Source: Spirosoma oryzae (lineage in GTDB: Bacteria; Bacteroidota; Bacteroidia; Cytophagales; Spirosomataceae). Taken from it: a stretch of DNA of 53,668 nt. Below are positions 25,271-32,802 of the stretch, one piece after another. The stretch's first letter is position 1, and each line of letters starts with the position of its first letter. The notes beneath the pieces are model-generated. The model ran no database searches and was not told the DNA's origin. It saw nothing but the letters and a program-made list of their open reading frames with translations. Location of the stretch: assembly GCF_003002825.1 (NCBI RefSeq), contig NZ_PVTE01000034.1:1-53668 (forward strand), read 5' to 3'. A program made the translations under genes and the position numbers.

Positions 25271-25342
25271 TGATTGAATGATAAAAGGATAGAATGATAG
25301 AACAATCGGCTCATTCAATCATTCTGTCATTCTATCACTTAA
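25271..25342. repeat. octad array with inverted arms (TGATWGAA type)
   Basis: The left arm has 8-mers TGATTGAA TGATAAAA GGATAGAA TGATAGAA. The right arm reads TCATTCAA TCATTCTG TCATTCTA TCACTTAA, whose complement gives the same word. The arms flank only eight bases (CAATCGGC). The array fills the whole spacer between the stop codon of pheS and the start of xseA, and period 8 replaces the period 7 seen elsewhere. Confidence 0.85.
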
Positions 25343-26383
25343 CTATTGTCCCGCGAACTGGCGGAGGAAACGGACATCGTTTTCGGTGTACAGGCGCAGG
25401 TCGTTGACCACGTATTTGAGCTGGGTAATCCGCTCGATACCCATGCCGAACGCGAAACCAGTGTATTCCTCCGGATCGATGCCGCAGTTGGCGATTACCT
25501 GCGGATCGACCATACCCGAACCGGCAATCTCGACCCAGCCGCTGTGCTTGCAGATGTTACAGCCTTTGCCTCCGCAGATCTGACACGAAATGTCGATCTC
25601 GGCGCTGGGTTCAGTGAAGGGAAAATACGAGGGGCGGAACCGAATCTGTGTGCCCGGCTCGAACATCTCCTTAACGAAATGATAGAGTGTGTCTTTCAGG
25701 TCTTTAAACCCAACGTTCCGATCGATGTACAGCCCTTCTACCTGGTGGAACATGCAGTGGGCACGGGCCGAAATCGTTTCGTTCCGGTAGACGCGACCCG
25801 GCATGATCGACCGGATAGGTGGCTTCGTGTGTTCCATCAGCCGAATTTGTACGTTCGACGTATGGGTGCGCAGCAACATATCGCCCCCCGGCTCGCCCGC
25901 CGTTCCTTTGCTGACGAAGAACGTGTCCTGCATATCGCGGGCGGGGTGATTGTCGGGGAAGTTGAGCGCGCCGAAGTTGTACCAGTCCGTTTCGATTTCC
26001 GGACCGTCGGCGACGTTAAAGCCAATGCGCTCAAAAATTTGAATGATGCGTTGCCGCACCAGATTCAACGGATGCTGATTACCCGTCAGATTCGGTACAG
26101 TCGGCAGGGTCAGATCAAACGGGGGAGCCGTATTGGTTGCCTGTTGCTGATCGAGGGTTTCGCTGAAGGCGTCGAATTTCGCCTGCGCTGCGTTCTTCAG
26201 TCCGTTCAGGGCCTGACCCAGTGTCCGGCGTTGCTCGGCAGGTGCTTGTTTCAGGGATTCGAACAGTTCAGTGACCACCCCTTTCCGGCTGATGTAGCGC
26301 ATCCGAAACTGTTCCAGATCGTCTTTCGTGCGAACCTCGTACTGTTCTATCTCTTGTTGGATGGCGTCAACGTTCTCCAGCAT
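25343..26383 (-). CDS. pheS: phenylalanyl-tRNA synthetase alpha subunit
   Basis: 346 residues from ATG 26383, chosen because a promoter element (26411-26418) and a good ribosome binding site (AAAGGAGAG just before the ATG) lie between it and the upstream in-frame start. An N-terminal coiled coil is followed by the class II synthetase core: motif 2 (VYRNETISARAHCMFHQVEG), and motif 3 (EYTGFAFGMGIERITQLKY). A CxxC..CxxC group (CQICGGKGCNIC, about residues 265-276) is a zinc-type insertion typical of this clade. It charges tRNA-Phe as an alpha2beta2 enzyme; pheT is not in the window. Confidence 0.95.
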   Translation of the reverse strand: MLENVDAIQQEIEQYEVRTKDDLEQFRMRYISRKGVVTELFESLKQAPAEQRRTLGQALNGLKNAAQAKFDAFSETLDQQQATNTAPPFDLTLPTVPNLTGNQHPLNLVRQRIIQIFERIGFNVADGPEIETDWYNFGALNFPDNHPARDMQDTFFVSKGTAGEPGGDMLLRTHTSNVQIRLMEHTKPPIRSIMPGRVYRNETISARAHCMFHQVEGLYIDRNVGFKDLKDTLYHFVKEMFEPGTQIRFRPSYFPFTEPSAEIDISCQICGGKGCNICKHSGWVEIAGSGMVDPQVIANCGIDPEEYTGFAFGMGIERITQLKYVVNDLRLYTENDVRFLRQFAGQ

Positions 26384-26410
26384 ACTCTCCTTTTTAGGTA
26401 TATCGAACCA

Positions 26411-26418
26411 CAAAGGTA
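26411..26418 (-). promoter_or_regulatory. Bacteroidota -7 promoter element of pheS
   Basis: On the minus strand TACCTTTG matches TAnnTTTG exactly, about 28 bases before the ATG. A purine-rich ribosome binding site (AAAGGAGAG) follows, strong for this phylum. Confidence 0.75.
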
Positions 26419-26455
26419 CAGAAAAGTAACGGCCCGTTGGCGACCGGTAGCGCAT

Positions 26456-26767
26456 TGGCTATACGGTGTATGAACACTAAAATCAATGAGTATAATATTA
26501 TGGAGACGGTTCCGGAAAGTCAACCGTTCAGGCGCAATACAGGTTACTACTGATTGTCAATTTTTTACTGAATTGCCGTGTAAAAAGATGAATATACGTC
26601 GATACATAGGGATGGGTCTGATTGTTGTACAATTCAAACAGAGCAAGCCACGGTAATACACAATGTATATACGTGTCAGCAGTGCTACGACAGTTGTATA
26701 CTGTACGCCACAAGCTGTTGATTGTCAATATGTAACCGGGTATAAATTAAGATCTCTAGAAACGCTT
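26456..26767. other. divergent regulatory spacer between pheS and the first LytTR gene
   Basis: AT-rich, no gene seen. TGATTGTCAAT occurs twice (near 26553 and 26718), and TATATACGTGT near 26665 resembles one half of the palindrome ACGTGTATACATACACGT that follows the second LytTR gene (27865). These could be regulator sites, but that is a guess. Confidence 0.35.
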
Positions 26768-27199
26768 ATGAAGCCACTCACCAACGACTCCATCTTCGAA
26801 CCAATGTCTATGCCGTTCCACAAAAGTGTGGAAAAAATTGCCGATTCTGCCACAACGCAGAAGCTGCTGATCCCCTTCTACGATCGGAAACGCTCTGTAT
26901 CTGCCGACGAAATCGTTCGGCTCGAAGGCAGCGGTAATTACACCAATTTCTTTTTGAAAGACGGCACCAAAATGCTGGTTTCGCGTACGTTGAAGGAGTA
27001 CGAAACGTTACTGACGGATGAGTCGTTTGTACGGGTCCACAAGTCATGCATCGTCAACCTGAGCTTTGTTCGTAAATTCTTTATCAAGAAAGAAGGCGAA
27101 CTCGAATTGACCGACGGTCAACAGGTAAAAATTTCCCGTCGCCGTGCGCAGATGTTCATGGATCGCATCCGTAGCTACCAGTCTGTGCTGGTCAACTAG
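26768..27199 (+). CDS. stand-alone LytTR DNA-binding protein, paralogue 1
   Basis: 143 residues from ATG 26768 (the open frame extends to 26663 but encodes unrelated sequence). A 45-residue variable N-terminus, then a single LytTR domain: SADEIVRLEGSGNYTNFFLKD, MLVSRTLKEYETLL, FVRVHKSCIVNLSFVRKF, and the DNA-binding LTDGQQVKISRRRAQMF. No receiver domain, sensor or membrane segment. LytTR proteins bind direct repeats about 21 bp apart, usually downstream of two-component kinases. It is followed by a terminator and a second, similar gene. Confidence 0.9.
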   Translation: MKPLTNDSIFEPMSMPFHKSVEKIADSATTQKLLIPFYDRKRSVSADEIVRLEGSGNYTNFFLKDGTKMLVSRTLKEYETLLTDESFVRVHKSCIVNLSFVRKFFIKKEGELELTDGQQVKISRRRAQMFMDRIRSYQSVLVN

Positions 27200-27317
27200 G
27201 TCTGGTTACCGCAAACGCGTAGCTGATCTGCGTACTCTGTTGACTGACGGGACCACGTATTTCTACGCAATGTAGTGGGGATATACCCCCGAATATAACC
27301 GGTTACATACCTAATAA

Positions 27318-27378
27318 AGTCCTGACGGCTAGCTAGTTGCGCTTTTTGTGTGCTAGTGGTTGTCAGGACTCTTTTTTT
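27318..27378 (+). terminator. intrinsic terminator after the first LytTR gene
   Basis: AGTCCTGAC pairs with GTCAGGACT across a 35-base loop that has its own GCTAGC / GCTAG complementarity. Seven T residues follow directly (CTTTTTTT). Confidence 0.7.
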
Positions 27379-27444
27379 AAGGGGCAGGGGAGGGTGGTAG
27401 CTTTGATTCGTCAAAAGCGATCCACAACGCAAACGCGCTTCCCT

Positions 27445-27855
27445 ATGGAAACCAGTACATTCCCCCTGACTACAGCCGTTCCACATTTCCCGGCTACCTA
27501 TCTGCGTGGTATGCAGCGTATTGCGCTCCCGTACCTGAATCGAACCATTTTTATTTCGGTCGATGATATCACCTTACTGGAGGGTGAAGGTAACTACACC
27601 TATCTGTGCACCCGCGACCGTAAACGATACATCGTGTCGAAGACGCTGAAAGAGTTCGAAAAGATGCTGGATAGATCATTATTTCTACGAATTCACAAGT
27701 CGCACATGGTTAATCTGGCTTATGTGCAGCAGGGGCCTTCTAACAACGACCGGCAGATTCGGCTAACCGATGGCCGGGAAGTCGCCATCTCGCGTCGGCG
27801 CATGAAAGAGATTGCTACGCAGCTGATGCAGTACCGGCAGAAGCTGGCCAACTAG
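27445..27855 (+). CDS. stand-alone LytTR DNA-binding protein, paralogue 2
   Basis: 136 residues from ATG 27445. Same layout as paralogue 1: a short variable N-terminus (METSTFPLTTAVPHFPATYL), then LytTR: ISVDDITLLEGEGNYTYLC, YIVSKTLKEFEKML, FLRIHKSHMVNLAYVQ, REVAISRRRMKEI. The two share most LytTR core positions, but their N-termini do not align, so they are old duplicates. No receiver domain. Both lie in one direction with separate transcription suggested by the terminator between them. Confidence 0.9.
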   Translation: METSTFPLTTAVPHFPATYLRGMQRIALPYLNRTIFISVDDITLLEGEGNYTYLCTRDRKRYIVSKTLKEFEKMLDRSLFLRIHKSHMVNLAYVQQGPSNNDRQIRLTDGREVAISRRRMKEIATQLMQYRQKLAN

Positions 27856-27864
27856 CGCGGACAA

Positions 27865-27882
27865 ACGTGTATACATACACGT
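27865..27882. promoter_or_regulatory. perfect 8-bp inverted repeat, operator-like
   Basis: ACGTGTATACATACACGT, two perfect 8-bp halves around a 2-bp centre (ACGTGTAT-AC-ATACACGT), lies ten bases after the second LytTR gene. The flanks AGCGC / GCGCT are also inverted. It may be a protein-binding site or part of the transcript end. No regulator can be assigned. Confidence 0.45.
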
Positions 27883-27919
27883 GCGCTCAGAATGAACAGC
27901 GAGAGCGTATTTATATAAA

Positions 27920-27955
27920 CGAAAAAGCTCCAGTCGCGCGACTGGAGCTTTTTCG
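27920..27955. terminator. bidirectional intrinsic terminator
   Basis: A 36-bp perfect palindrome with no unpaired loop in the sequence (halves CGAAAAAGCTCCAGTCGC and complement). A- and T-tracts flank it, so it works for the LytTR gene and for the convergent beta-barrel gene. Confidence 0.9.
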
Positions 27956-27973
27956 TGTCTAGGCAAACGACAG

Positions 27974-28648
27974 CTACAGCAGTTTGTAAGCCAGAGTGAT
28001 TTGCCACGATTTAAACCGCTGACCGAACTGAGCGTTAGAGCCATTGGCGTTGATCTGCGCAATGTCTGTCAGGTTTCCTTCATAGCGTACGTCGAGTCCG
28101 AGCGGGCCCAGGTCGAGGCCGCCACCGACCTGATAACCATAGTACGCTTTCTTCCAGGCATCGTTGAGCGAGTTATTAGTATACTGTCGCAACGCATCGC
28201 CTAATCCCTGATTGTTGTCGATACGGAACGAGGCTACCGGGCCGGCCATGATTCGAATGGGTCCACCTTTGATCCCCAGCAGCACAGGCACGTCGAAACT
28301 GGTTGTGCGGATGTTTACCGACTCGGTCGCTCCATTACGGACAACGTCGAGCGAACCTTGCCGGGTCGAGTAAAGCAGTTCGGGCTGGATGAACAGATTT
28401 TTACCGATGCGCGTGTAAATACCGAACGAAGTGCCGGTACGCGTACTGTAACTGTCGCTCAGATTGTTCCGAAACGTTTGTCCGTCGACGCTGACGTTGG
28501 GTGATCCGTTGGCGTTGGTGCCGACGTTTACAAAGTTGCCAAACGAAAGTTTGGAGAGGTTGACGCCCCCCTTGATACCGACCGAAAACTGAGCGAACGT
28601 AAGCGCCGGCAGCAGTGTGAGAGCCGCGAAAAGGATTGTCTTTTTCAT
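27974..28648 (-). CDS. outer-membrane beta-barrel protein (PorT-like family)
   Basis: 224 residues with a signal peptide (MKKTILFAALTLLPALTFAQ). The mature chain alternates short amphipathic strands and turns: FSVGIKGGVNLSKLSFGNF, SFGIYTRIGKNLFIQPELLYS, TTSFDVPVLLGIKGG, and a terminal strand WQITLAYKLL with C-terminal Leu. This is typical of the porin/PorT-type beta-barrel proteins (outer-membrane family PF13568) common in Bacteroidota. The function is probably structural or transport-related and is not known for this protein. It stands alone. Confidence 0.85.
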   Translation of the reverse strand: MKKTILFAALTLLPALTFAQFSVGIKGGVNLSKLSFGNFVNVGTNANGSPNVSVDGQTFRNNLSDSYSTRTGTSFGIYTRIGKNLFIQPELLYSTRQGSLDVVRNGATESVNIRTTSFDVPVLLGIKGGPIRIMAGPVASFRIDNNQGLGDALRQYTNNSLNDAWKKAYYGYQVGGGLDLGPLGLDVRYEGNLTDIAQINANGSNAQFGQRFKSWQITLAYKLL

Positions 28649-28864
28649 ACGTTAATGTGTTTGTAGTGATTTGCTTTTACGTAACGAGAAATGAAGCGAC
28701 AGGGTACGCGAGGCCAACTAATTTCGATGGAACGGCGTTCTGTTTATACCGTTTGGTGCGTCGTAATAAGTGAATTCTCGCGTCTGCCAGCGGTTAGAAT
28801 ATAAAACGTAGGCGGGGTTTAACGTGTTTGTTTTATTACGCGCCGATGTACAGTCAACTTATTG

Positions 28865-30250
28865 ATGGCCAAGCTAAAAACAACCTATTTTTGCCAGAAT
28901 TGCGGCAATCAGACACCTAAGTGGCTGGGGCGCTGCCCGGCCTGTGGCGAGTGGAATACAATCGTTGAGGAGGTTGTTCAGAAAGATGAGCCGGAAAAGG
29001 GTAACTGGCGGAGTCCGTCGAGCGGGCCGGGGAACGTCCGGGTTGCGGCCAAACCCAAACCGTTGCACGCTATCAACTATGAAGAGCAGCCTCGCATCGC
29101 CACGACGGATGGTGAACTGAACCGGGTGCTGGGGGGCGGTATCGTTGCTGGTTCGCTGGTGCTGATCGGTGGGGAACCAGGCATTGGTAAATCGACGCTA
29201 CTGTTGCAGATCGCGCTCAGTCTGGCCGGAATGCGCGTATTGTACGTATCGGGCGAAGAGAGCGAGCAACAGATCAAGATGCGCGCGGAACGACTCGATG
29301 CGCCCACCAGCGACTGCCATGTAATGAGTGAAACGTCGACGCAGAATATTTTTCGCGTCGTCGAGCATTTTGAACCCGAAGTGCTGATTATCGACTCGAT
29401 TCAGACCATGCAATCGTCGTTGGTGGAGTCGGGGGCGGGGAGCGTATCGCAGGTGCGTGAATGCACGGCGGAGCTTATGAAATACGCCAAGGAAAGTGGT
29501 GTTCCGGTGTTTATGATTGGGCACATCACGAAAGAAGGGTCGCTGGCCGGGCCAAAAGTGCTGGAACACATGGTCGATACGGTGCTGACGTTTGAGGGTG
29601 ACCGCCACACGACCTATCGTATTTTGCGCACCACCAAAAACCGCTTTGGCAGCACCGACGAACTAGGCATCTACGAAATGCTCGGCACGGGTTTGCGGCA
29701 GGTGACAAACCCATCGGAAATTCTGATTTCGCAACGCGACGAAGCCCTGAGTGGGGTGACGATCGGCTCGATGCTGGAAGGAAACCGGCCATTGATGATC
29801 GAAACGCAGGCACTTGTCAGCGTTGCTACGTACGGTACACCACAGCGTAGTAGCACGGGCTTCGACGCCAAGCGGCTGAACATGCTGCTGGCAGTGCTGG
29901 AAAAACGGGGTGGTTTCCGTCTGGGTCAGCAGGATGTGTTCCTGAACATTGCCGGTGGTCTGCGCGTAGAAGACCCCGCGATCGACCTGGCTGTCTGTGC
30001 CGCCGTCGTGTCGAGTTATGAGGACATCGCGATCTCGCCCTCGGTTGCTTTTGCCGCCGAAATTGGCCTGGGGGGCGAAGTGCGGGCCATCAGCCGGATC
30101 GAGTCGCGGATTGCGGAAGCAGAAAAGCTTGGTTTCAAAAAGATGTTTATCTCCCGCTACAACCTGAAAGGGCTGGACGCGAAAGGGTTCAAAATCGACC
30201 TTCGCCCCGTATCCCGGTTAGATGAGGTGTTTCAGGGCGTATTGATGTGA
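28865..30250 (+). CDS. radA: DNA repair protein RadA
   Basis: 461 residues from ATG 28865 (an in-frame TTG three bases earlier is not needed). C4 zinc finger (Cys10, 13, 24, 27), RecA-like ATPase core with Walker A GGEPGIGKST (102-111), the RadA-specific KNRFG motif (258-262), and a C-terminal Lon-protease-like domain (about 305-461, ending ...LDEVFQGVLM). RadA helps branch migration in recombination. A long palindromic repeat follows nine bases after its stop. Confidence 0.96.
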   Translation: MAKLKTTYFCQNCGNQTPKWLGRCPACGEWNTIVEEVVQKDEPEKGNWRSPSSGPGNVRVAAKPKPLHAINYEEQPRIATTDGELNRVLGGGIVAGSLVLIGGEPGIGKSTLLLQIALSLAGMRVLYVSGEESEQQIKMRAERLDAPTSDCHVMSETSTQNIFRVVEHFEPEVLIIDSIQTMQSSLVESGAGSVSQVRECTAELMKYAKESGVPVFMIGHITKEGSLAGPKVLEHMVDTVLTFEGDRHTTYRILRTTKNRFGSTDELGIYEMLGTGLRQVTNPSEILISQRDEALSGVTIGSMLEGNRPLMIETQALVSVATYGTPQRSSTGFDAKRLNMLLAVLEKRGGFRLGQQDVFLNIAGGLRVEDPAIDLAVCAAVVSSYEDIAISPSVAFAAEIGLGGEVRAISRIESRIAEAEKLGFKKMFISRYNLKGLDAKGFKIDLRPVSRLDEVFQGVLM

Positions 30251-30258
30251 TGTGTAGC

Positions 30259-30373
30259 CTAGTGGATGGTGTAGCCTGGACGTCCACGTCCGGGTGCCCG
30301 TCAGGGCAACTTTCGCAGGCGGAAGCTTCTTGGTCGCTACGCGCCCACCCGGACCTAGAGGTCCAGGCTACAC
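30259..30373. repeat. about 100-bp directional palindrome, copy 3 (inverted orientation)
   Basis: Ends GTGTAGCCTGGACGTCCACG and CTAGAGGTCCAGGCTACAC (right arm with two changes) enclose the core. The core is in the same orientation as copy 2. A broken extra end, TGTGTAGCCT, precedes it (about 30251). It lies between convergent radA and the Gfo/Idh gene. Confidence 0.85.
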
Positions 30374-30388
30374 AACTAGCTACACACA

Positions 30389-31570
30389 TTACACCAATTT
30401 CTTGCTGAAGCCGGCGAACGTGTCAACGCCGGTATCCTTCCAGCTACGTGACGTGGCTGATTCCAGTACAGCTTCGCATACTTTCTGTGTTTCGAGTGCG
30501 TCGCGGAAGGTAGGATGGCAGGGCGCACCTTTGTCCAGACTACTGAAAAAATCGGCGGCCTGGTGGACAAAGCTGTGCTCGTAGCCGATGCCTAAGCCCG
30601 GTACCCACCATTTATCCATGTACGGTTGATCGCCATCAGTGACGTGAATCGACCGCCAGCCGCGTACGATGCCTTCGTCGCCGTGGTCGAAGTATTCCAG
30701 TCGATTGAGGTCGTGCAGGTCCCAGCGGATCGACGCGTGTTCGCCATTGATCTCGAAGGTGTACAACGCTTTATGACCACGGGCGTAGCGCGTCGACTCG
30801 AATAGGCCCAGCGAACCATTCTGGAAGTGGCAGTGAAAAATACAGGCATCGTCGATACCGACCGGTTGTACTTTGCCCGTCAGTGCGTGCATCCGCTCTT
30901 TCACGAAGGTTTCTGTTACGGCCGATACGTCGGTGATCGCGCCGTTGAGCCACATGGCTGTGTCGATGCAGTGCGCCAGTAAGTCGCCCGTCACGCCCGA
31001 ACCCGCTGCGTCGACGTCCATACGCCAGGTGCCGGTGCCGCCCTGTGGTACGTCGGCGCTGATGGTCCAGTCCTGCAAAAAGTTAGCGCGGTAGTGGAAG
31101 ATGCGACCCAGTTTGCCCGACTCAATAAGTTGCTTCGCCAACGTGACGGCCGGAATGCGCCGGTAATTATACCAGACGGTATTCGCCACGCCCGCTTTTT
31201 CGACCGCATCGACCATCCGCTGGGCTTCGGCAACCGTGCGGGCCAATGGCTTTTCGCACAGAATCATCTTGCCCGCTTCAGCCGCAGCGATGGCGATCTC
31301 CGCGTGCATATCGTTGGGCGTACAGATGTCAATAGCGTCGATATCGTCACGGGCAATAACGGCACGCCAGTCGGTTTCGATTGATTCGTATCCCCACTGA
31401 TCGGCGAAGGCCTGCACTTTTTCCGCGTTGCGCGAACAAACCGTTTTCAGCACGGGCGTGTGCAGCAGATCGGGAAAGAAATTGGGGACGCGCCGGTAGC
31501 CGTTGGAATGCGTGCGACCCATGAAGCCGGTACCGATCAGGCCAATGCGTAGTTCTTTTTTGGAGGGCAT
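30389..31570 (-). CDS. Gfo/Idh/MocA family oxidoreductase
   Basis: 393 residues. Rossmann NAD(P) motif GLIGTGFMG (10-18), the family EKP motif (106-108, CEKPLART) and the catalytic D196...H200 pair in GDLLAHCIDTAMW. The C-terminal substrate domain is complete. Family members oxidise or reduce sugars and inositols, often at C3. It is the last gene of the eight-gene locus and the only NAD-dependent enzyme in it, so it could reduce or oxidise the 3-keto intermediates expected from DUF1080 chemistry (inference). No signal peptide; it is cytoplasmic. Confidence 0.9.
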   Translation of the reverse strand: MPSKKELRIGLIGTGFMGRTHSNGYRRVPNFFPDLLHTPVLKTVCSRNAEKVQAFADQWGYESIETDWRAVIARDDIDAIDICTPNDMHAEIAIAAAEAGKMILCEKPLARTVAEAQRMVDAVEKAGVANTVWYNYRRIPAVTLAKQLIESGKLGRIFHYRANFLQDWTISADVPQGGTGTWRMDVDAAGSGVTGDLLAHCIDTAMWLNGAITDVSAVTETFVKERMHALTGKVQPVGIDDACIFHCHFQNGSLGLFESTRYARGHKALYTFEINGEHASIRWDLHDLNRLEYFDHGDEGIVRGWRSIHVTDGDQPYMDKWWVPGLGIGYEHSFVHQAADFFSSLDKGAPCHPTFRDALETQKVCEAVLESATSRSWKDTGVDTFAGFSKKLV

Positions 31571-31588
31571 AGCATTAAGGATTTGTGG

Positions 31589-31679
31589 TTTACGGTATTC
31601 AGTTTTTGGTTTACGGTCAGCGGCTGATGATAGTATTCGAACTACCGTAGACCGTACACTGAAAACGGTAAACCGAATT
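31589..31679. repeat. heptad array with inverted arms (TWTWCRG type)
   Basis: Left arm 7-mers TTTACGG TATTCAG TTTTTGG TTTACGG; right arm CCGTAGA CCGTACA CTGAAAA CGGTAAA CCGAATT; 28 bases between. It fills the spacer between the stop codon of the upstream TIM-barrel gene and the start of the Gfo/Idh gene. Confidence 0.85.
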
Positions 31680-32704
31680 TATTCTTTCCACCCGTGCTGC
31701 TGACGGACGGCGATCATGGTAGCCAGGATGTCGTTCCAGGTTTGCTGATTGGTCATCACGTTGTTGGGGAACATGCAGCCATCCCAGCAGATATGCTTGA
31801 AGGCCTTTGTTAGTTGTCCGTTTTCGTCGCGCAGCCAGTAGCCGGCGTCGTGTACCACGTCAAGCTTCCCATTTGGGTCGAGCGCCTGACAGTGTCGCCC
31901 GGTCTTATCGTGGGAACCGGAACCGAATACGGTCCCATCGTTTTGCGCGACATGAAAATCGATCGTCCAGGGGCGTAGGGCGCTGGTCAGTGTACGAAGG
32001 GCCGATTCGAGCGTTGCCCGGTCGGACCAGTCGAAGTCGGGGGGGAGAATACGATCCTGCTCCCGGTTGTAACCCATTGTGTAAAGCAGCGTATGTGCCA
32101 TGTCGGCCTGAAAGCCCATGTTCGGCCGGTTCACTGATTCCAGCGTGTCGAGCATGGTTTTCCAGCTTTGCATACCGCCCCAGCAGATTTCACCCTCAGC
32201 CGCCAGTTGCTCGCCGTAGTCAGCGGCCACGTCGCAGGCTCGCTGAAACGTCTCGACAATCAGCTTCTGATTACCGGTCGGATCGGCGTCCCAGTCGGTT
32301 GGGGAGGCCGACGAATCAATACGAATGACGCCATACGGCCGGATACCGATTTCTTTTAGCTTCTGACCGATGTGACAGGTCTTTCGTACCATCTCGACAA
32401 AGTGGTCGCGTTTGTCTTGGCTACCCATGGCTGAGCCGCCCCAGATTGGCGCGACCATCGACCCGATTTTCAGGTTGTAGCCCGCGACTTTGTCGGCCAT
32501 CCGCTTGATGTCATCGTCCGGCATGTTGACATCCATGTGTTCGAATAAGGCAATGTCGACGCCGTCGAATTTCACACCGTCGACTTCGGCACCGGCAGTC
32601 ATTTTCAGCATGGTATCGAAGTCGACGACAGGCTCGGAGTCCGGTCCTTTGCCGACGACGCCGGGCCACATGGCGTTGTGTAGTTTGGGGAAGTTATTAT
32701 CCAT
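31679..32704 (-). CDS. sugar-phosphate isomerase/epimerase-like TIM-barrel protein
   Basis: 341 residues. Xylose-isomerase-like TIM barrel (AP endonuclease 2 family) with acidic and His residues at barrel ends: VAADYGEQLAAEGEICWGG, NMGFQADMAHTLLY, TIDFHVAQNDG and FGSGSHDKTGRHC. A conserved Glu-Asp-His metal set is likely. In such loci these proteins act as sugar epimerases, isomerases or hydratases. No signal peptide, so cytoplasmic. It is next to last in the locus. Which reaction it catalyses cannot be read from sequence. Confidence 0.8.
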   Translation of the reverse strand: MDNNFPKLHNAMWPGVVGKGPDSEPVVDFDTMLKMTAGAEVDGVKFDGVDIALFEHMDVNMPDDDIKRMADKVAGYNLKIGSMVAPIWGGSAMGSQDKRDHFVEMVRKTCHIGQKLKEIGIRPYGVIRIDSSASPTDWDADPTGNQKLIVETFQRACDVAADYGEQLAAEGEICWGGMQSWKTMLDTLESVNRPNMGFQADMAHTLLYTMGYNREQDRILPPDFDWSDRATLESALRTLTSALRPWTIDFHVAQNDGTVFGSGSHDKTGRHCQALDPNGKLDVVHDAGYWLRDENGQLTKAFKHICWDGCMFPNNVMTNQQTWNDILATMIAVRQQHGWKE

Positions 32705-32716
32705 GAGGAATAAGGG

Positions 32717-32798
32717 TTTACGGTATTCAGTATACAGTTTACGGTGGCTGTCGCATGTAGCCCAGACCCGCCGTAAACCGTATACCGAATACTGATCA
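32717..32798. repeat. heptad array with inverted arms (TWTWCRG type)
   Basis: Left arm TTTACGG TATTCAG TATACAG TTTACGG; right arm CCGTAAA CCGTATA CCGAATA CTGATCA; 26 bases between. It fills the spacer between the cupin gene's stop (32803) and the isomerase start (32704). Confidence 0.9.
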
Positions 32799-32802
32799 CT
32801 AA

